Of a stretch of 64,000 nucleotides of DNA, positions 60,902 through 64,000 are shown piece by piece (the stretch's first letter is position 1; each line of letters starts with the position of its first letter). Source of the DNA: Herbiconiux sp. L3-i23 (GTDB lineage: Bacteria; Actinomycetota; Actinomycetes; Actinomycetales; Microbacteriaceae); contig NZ_AP025737.1 in NCBI RefSeq assembly GCF_023734115.1, positions 1,860,001-1,924,000 of the forward strand. The letters run 5' to 3'. The position numbers were made by a program, and so were the translations under genes. Below the pieces are notes generated by a model, which saw only the letters and a list, made by a program, of their open reading frames with translations, had not been told where the DNA came from and made no database searches.

Positions 60902-62782
60902 CTAGAGCTGGCTGAGCGAGCGCCGTTCGGCTTCGAGTTCGACGAGCGACTGCTGCACCGCGCGATAGCGCTCGGGGTCCTCCCCCGAGCCGGTGCGCTG
61001 GAGCTGCGCGAGGAGGTCGCGCTTGCGGCGCTGCAGGTCGCGGTCGACGAGCCTCGAGGCGAGGTCCCGCACGTAGACCCGCAGCAGCTCCTCACCGCGG
61101 GTCTGCGGCAGCGGGGCGATGCTGAGCTCGCGGGCGAGCCCCACGAGGACTTCCGGCACCGCATCGGCGAGGGTGTCGAGCCACTCGGGCGATGACGCGG
61201 TGGCGATGTTCGCGCCCACGGCGTCGCGCACGGCGGCGAGGGCGCGGTTACCGAACCCGGTCTTGGTGGCGCGTTCGAGCAGCGCGTCGCCGACGAGGGC
61301 GGGGTGCTGGATCATCCCCATCAGCGCGTCGCGCTCGAGACGCGTGCTCGCGTCGGTCGGAAGCTGCGCGAGCGTCGGCCCCTGCGGGCGCGGCGCCGGC
61401 TCGGCGGCGGGCTCGCCACCGGACAGTCGGGGCGGTGCCTCGTCGCGTTCGACCGGGGCGGGCCGCGACGCCGCGCTGCTGACCGCGCGCGACACCTCGC
61501 CGAGCTCCATGCCGAGCCACCGCGCCAATTCGCGTGAGTAGCCGGGACGCAGCGATGGGTCGCGGATGCCGGCGACGATCGGCGCGGCCGCACGCAGGGC
61601 GCCGACGCGACCCTCGACCGTGTCGAGGTCGTGGGCGGCGAGCTGCTGCTTGATCATGAACTCGAACATCGGCTTCTTCGAGTCGATCATGCCGCGCACG
61701 GCCTCGTCGCCCCGGGCGAGGCGGAGGTCGCACGGGTCGAGACCCTCCGGTCCGGTGGCGACATAGGTCTGGGCGGCGAACCGCTGCTCCTCGGCGAAGG
61801 CGCGCACCGCCGCCTTCTGCCCTGCGGCGTCGGGGTCGAAGGTGAAGACGACCTCGCCGAGCCCGCTGTCGTCGCCGAGGACGCGGCGGATGATCTTGAT
61901 GTGCTCGACGCCGAACGAGGTGCCGCAGGTCGCGACCGCGGTGGTGATGCCCGCGAGGTGGCAGGCCATCACGTCGGTGTAGCCCTCGACGACGACGACC
62001 TGCCGTGCGCGGGACATGTCGCGTTTGGCGAGGTCGAGCCCGTAGAGCACCTGCGACTTGTGGTAGATCGGCGTCTCGGGGGTGTTGAGGTATTTGGGGC
62101 CCTTGTCGTCGTCGAACAGGCGCCGCGCGCCGAAGCCGACGGTCTCGCCGGTGAGGTCGCGGATGGGCCAGACGACCCGGCCGCGGAAGCGGTCGTAGGG
62201 TCCGCGGTCGCCGCTCGAGACCAGGCCTGCGGCCGAGAGCTCCTCGTTCGTGAAGCCGCGTCCGCGCAGGTGCTTGGTGAGCTCGTCCCAACTCTTCGGT
62301 GCGAAGCCGACGCCGAAGTGGGCGGCGGCGGCGCGGTCAAAGCCGCGCTCGCCGAGGAACCGGCGACCCGCATCCGCGTCGGGGCTCGCGAGGCGTTCGA
62401 CGAAGAACTCCCCCGCCGCTCGGTTCGCGGCGAGAAGTCGCGCGCGGTTGCCGCTCTCGGACGCGGCAGGGCCGCCGTCCTCGTAGTGCAGCGTGTAGCC
62501 GATGCGGCCGGCGAGACGCTCGACGGCTTCGGCGAAGGTGGCGTGGTCGAGCTTCTGCAGGAAGGTGTAGACGTCGCCGTCCTCACCGCAGCCGAAGCAG
62601 TGGTAGCGGCCGACGGCGGGTCGGACGTGGAAGCTGGGGCTGCGCTCGTCGTGGAAGGGGCAGAGACCCTTGAGCGACCCGACTCCGGCGGGCTTCAGCG
62701 CGACGTGGTCGCCGACGATGTCGGCGATGTTGGTGCGGGTCCTCACCTCATCGATGTCACTCTTCCGGATACGACCCGCCAC
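60902..62782 (-). CDS. dnaG: DNA primase DnaG
   Basis: 626 aa. N-terminal zinc-binding domain (CPFHDERSPSF, YHCFGCGEDGD), RNA polymerase core with TOPRIM residues (VVVVEGYTDVMA; VVFTFDPDAAGQKA; GLDPCD) and a C-terminal DnaB-interaction domain after a Pro-rich linker (residues 440-475). Makes RNA primers for replication. GTG start. Confidence 0.97.
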   Translation of the reverse strand: MAGRIRKSDIDEVRTRTNIADIVGDHVALKPAGVGSLKGLCPFHDERSPSFHVRPAVGRYHCFGCGEDGDVYTFLQKLDHATFAEAVERLAGRIGYTLHYEDGGPAASESGNRARLLAANRAAGEFFVERLASPDADAGRRFLGERGFDRAAAAHFGVGFAPKSWDELTKHLRGRGFTNEELSAAGLVSSGDRGPYDRFRGRVVWPIRDLTGETVGFGARRLFDDDKGPKYLNTPETPIYHKSQVLYGLDLAKRDMSRARQVVVVEGYTDVMACHLAGITTAVATCGTSFGVEHIKIIRRVLGDDSGLGEVVFTFDPDAAGQKAAVRAFAEEQRFAAQTYVATGPEGLDPCDLRLARGDEAVRGMIDSKKPMFEFMIKQQLAAHDLDTVEGRVGALRAAAPIVAGIRDPSLRPGYSRELARWLGMELGEVSRAVSSAASRPAPVERDEAPPRLSGGEPAAEPAPRPQGPTLAQLPTDASTRLERDALMGMIQHPALVGDALLERATKTGFGNRALAAVRDAVGANIATASSPEWLDTLADAVPEVLVGLARELSIAPLPQTRGEELLRVYVRDLASRLVDRDLQRRKRDLLAQLQRTGSGEDPERYRAVQQSLVELEAERRSLSQL

Positions 62783-62863
62783 GCCACGATTCTAAATTCC
62801 CGCTGCGACACCCGAGCCGGGCCGCCGCTAGCGGCCTTCAACGACGCCCCTCTCACGGGGTGT

Positions 62864-63274
62864 CTGACCAAATGCAGGAGAAATCGACGCCGGACCCCGT
62901 CTCAGCCCCGTTTTCGCCCCCTCGGCGCGAAAATCTCCTGCACTTGGTCAGCCACACCGGCAGCAGCTGACCAAATCAAGGAGATCTCGCCCTTCGACCC
63001 GCCCCGATCCGCATGAACGTGTGACTCGGGGGCGCTTTCTCCTTGATTCGGTCAGTTGCATCGGCCTGGATGCTGAGCTGCTGACCAAATGCAGGAGATT
63101 TTGGCGCTGCACCGCCCTCTAGAGCTGTTTTCGAGCCCGCGGCACCAGAATCTCCTGCATTTGGTCAGCCATACACGAGCATCGGCTGACCGAAGCAAGG
63201 AAATCCTGGCGCTCGACCTGCCCCGATCGGCATGAACGTGTGACTCGGGGGTGCTTTCTCCTTGATTCGGTCAG
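62864..63274. repeat. ABAB array of extragenic palindromic repeats
   Basis: Four units of 88-89 bp, each bounded by an inverted repeat. A units (62864-62951, 63081-63168) have CTGACCAAATGCAGGAG ends. B units (62967-63055, 63186-63274) have CTGACCAAATCAAGGAG or a close variant. The A-B pair is repeated with a period of about 217 bp. This fills the gap between dnaG and the MpaB-like gene; no coding sequence is seen there. Confidence 0.85.
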
Positions 63275-63299
63275 CAGCACGCCGGGAAGCGCGGGGCGA

Positions 63300-64000
63300 T
63301 CAGGCGTGGGTGCCGGGCCAGGCGAGAGTGGCGCGGCCCCGACGGGATCTCGCGCTCGGGACCCGGCGTACCGCGCGCGGCAGCACGCGGTAGAACGCCA
63401 GGAGGAAGCGCAGTCGGCGCTCGAAGTCGCGCTGCAGCGACGGCGTCCACCGGATCCCGTACGACGCCCGCAATCGCGGCGGCAGCAGTCCCGCCGTCAC
63501 GACCCGCGCGAGCGGCAGCAACGGACGCATCCACGCCGGACCGTGATCGGGACGCAGCAACTGTCGGGCGACGTGCCGCGCGACCGGCGTCACCTCGAGC
63601 GTTGCAACCTGCTCGTTCCAGTAGGCGTCGAACGCCGCGCGATCCGCGGGCCAGAGCTCCGACGGCATGCCGAGCGCCGTGCCGATGCGGGCGCTGCGTC
63701 GGTACACCTCATCCGCAGCCTCCGGCGGAAGAGGCCCCCACGCCAGCTCGTACATCATGACGGTCGTGTCGTAGAGCGTCGCCGCCACCCACAGCTGCAG
63801 GGCGGGGTCGCGAGCGTCGTACGCGTGCGGCGTCGTTTCGGAGCGGACCCCGCGATGCGCCCGCCCGACGGCGCGCGCGGCCGCCCTGATCTCCTCCTCG
63901 CTGCCGAACGCCAGCGTGTACAGGTAATCAGTCGTGCCCACGAGGCGACGCGTCGGGTCGGAGGCGAACCCGCTGTGTTCGGCCACCCCGCGCGCGACGC
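63300..64000 (-). CDS. MpaB/DUF2236-type oxygenase, partial
   Basis: About 233 residues in view; the N-terminus lies beyond the right edge. GVAEHSGFASDP, then RLVGTTDYLYTLAFGS and LQLWVAATLYDT match the ER-bound oxygenase MpaB/latex-clearing (DUF2236) haem-dependent family, including His and acidic residues near the haem. Substrate unknown. It ends next to the repeat array. Confidence 0.82.
   Translation of the reverse strand, partial: VARGVAEHSGFASDPTRRLVGTTDYLYTLAFGSEEEIRAAARAVGRAHRGVRSETTPHAYDARDPALQLWVAATLYDTTVMMYELAWGPLPPEAADEVYRRSARIGTALGMPSELWPADRAAFDAYWNEQVATLEVTPVARHVARQLLRPDHGPAWMRPLLPLARVVTAGLLPPRLRASYGIRWTPSLQRDFERRLRFLLAFYRVLPRAVRRVPSARSRRGRATLAWPGTHA

Noticed and set aside
62864-63274. 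CRISPR array
   Set aside because: Units are 88-89 bp, internally palindromic, alternate between two types and lack short identical repeats with unique spacers; no cas genes nearby.

Overview
The window is high-GC DNA with the gene content, leaderless-style promoters and many GTG/TTG starts of an actinobacterium, most likely a member of the Microbacteriaceae. This is inferred from protein families and intergenic repeat style; no 16S gene is present. Two tRNAs (CAU and Asn), dnaG, def, azlCD and an opp/dpp transporter give a chromosomal background at the right.

Left third (1-18.9 kb): carbohydrate uptake and modification. It starts with the 5' end of a sugar-binding lipoprotein, a LacI regulator and a GH43 beta-xylosidase. 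Next come an MFS carrier, two HSL-type esterases and a second LacI regulator. A long leftward run follows: two ABC sugar permeases and a binding protein, a Gfo/Idh dehydrogenase, a zinc alcohol dehydrogenase, a xylose-isomerase-like epimerase, ThuA, TetR, an unknown protein and a second Gfo/Idh. Divergent from that run is an orphan sugar-binding lipoprotein. Further right (30.5-36 kb) lie an orphan pair of sugar permeases, a GH10 xylanase lipoprotein, an MDR dehydrogenase and a nucleoside hydrolase. Four near-identical promoter/operators (YAAAAG-N14-CTTTTG overlapping a TATACT -10) sit before ThuA, the second Gfo/Idh, the orphan binding protein and the orphan permeases. They tie these blocks into one putative regulon and suggest one transporter split by an accessory insertion.

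The accessory block (19-30.4 kb) starts with a same-strand array of small metabolic or housecleaning genes: 2H phosphoesterase, amidase, AGE epimerase plus P-loop kinase, MazG-like plus HIT, SDR and a phosphotransferase-like gene. Most units carry a leaderless promoter. A recurring GGATCCTCyTACGG element lies directly or shortly after the preceding stop codon, which recalls a gene-cassette array. Next are the relic of a DUF3560 plasmid/phage gene and an IclR - amidohydrolase - Rieske/FNR-fusion operon with no terminal oxygenase in view.

At 38.6-41.9 kb a 3.2-kb element is bounded by a 31-bp direct repeat of the 3' half of the CAU tRNA. It holds a Ser/Thr protein kinase, a 43-aa basic protein, a decayed tyrosine recombinase and a coiled/membrane-proximal protein, and so resembles a small satellite or defence island. 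The rest (42-64 kb) holds a TetR/DHA2 efflux pair, a GT4 glycosyltransferase, a DMT permease, def, azlCD, a histidine kinase, a DksA-like protein, a frameshifted LssY_C protein, a flavodoxin, a lactonase, a 2-hydroxyacid dehydrogenase, an oligopeptide ABC operon, dnaG and a partial MpaB/DUF2236 oxygenase. Several families of extragenic palindromic repeats occupy the intergenic gaps.
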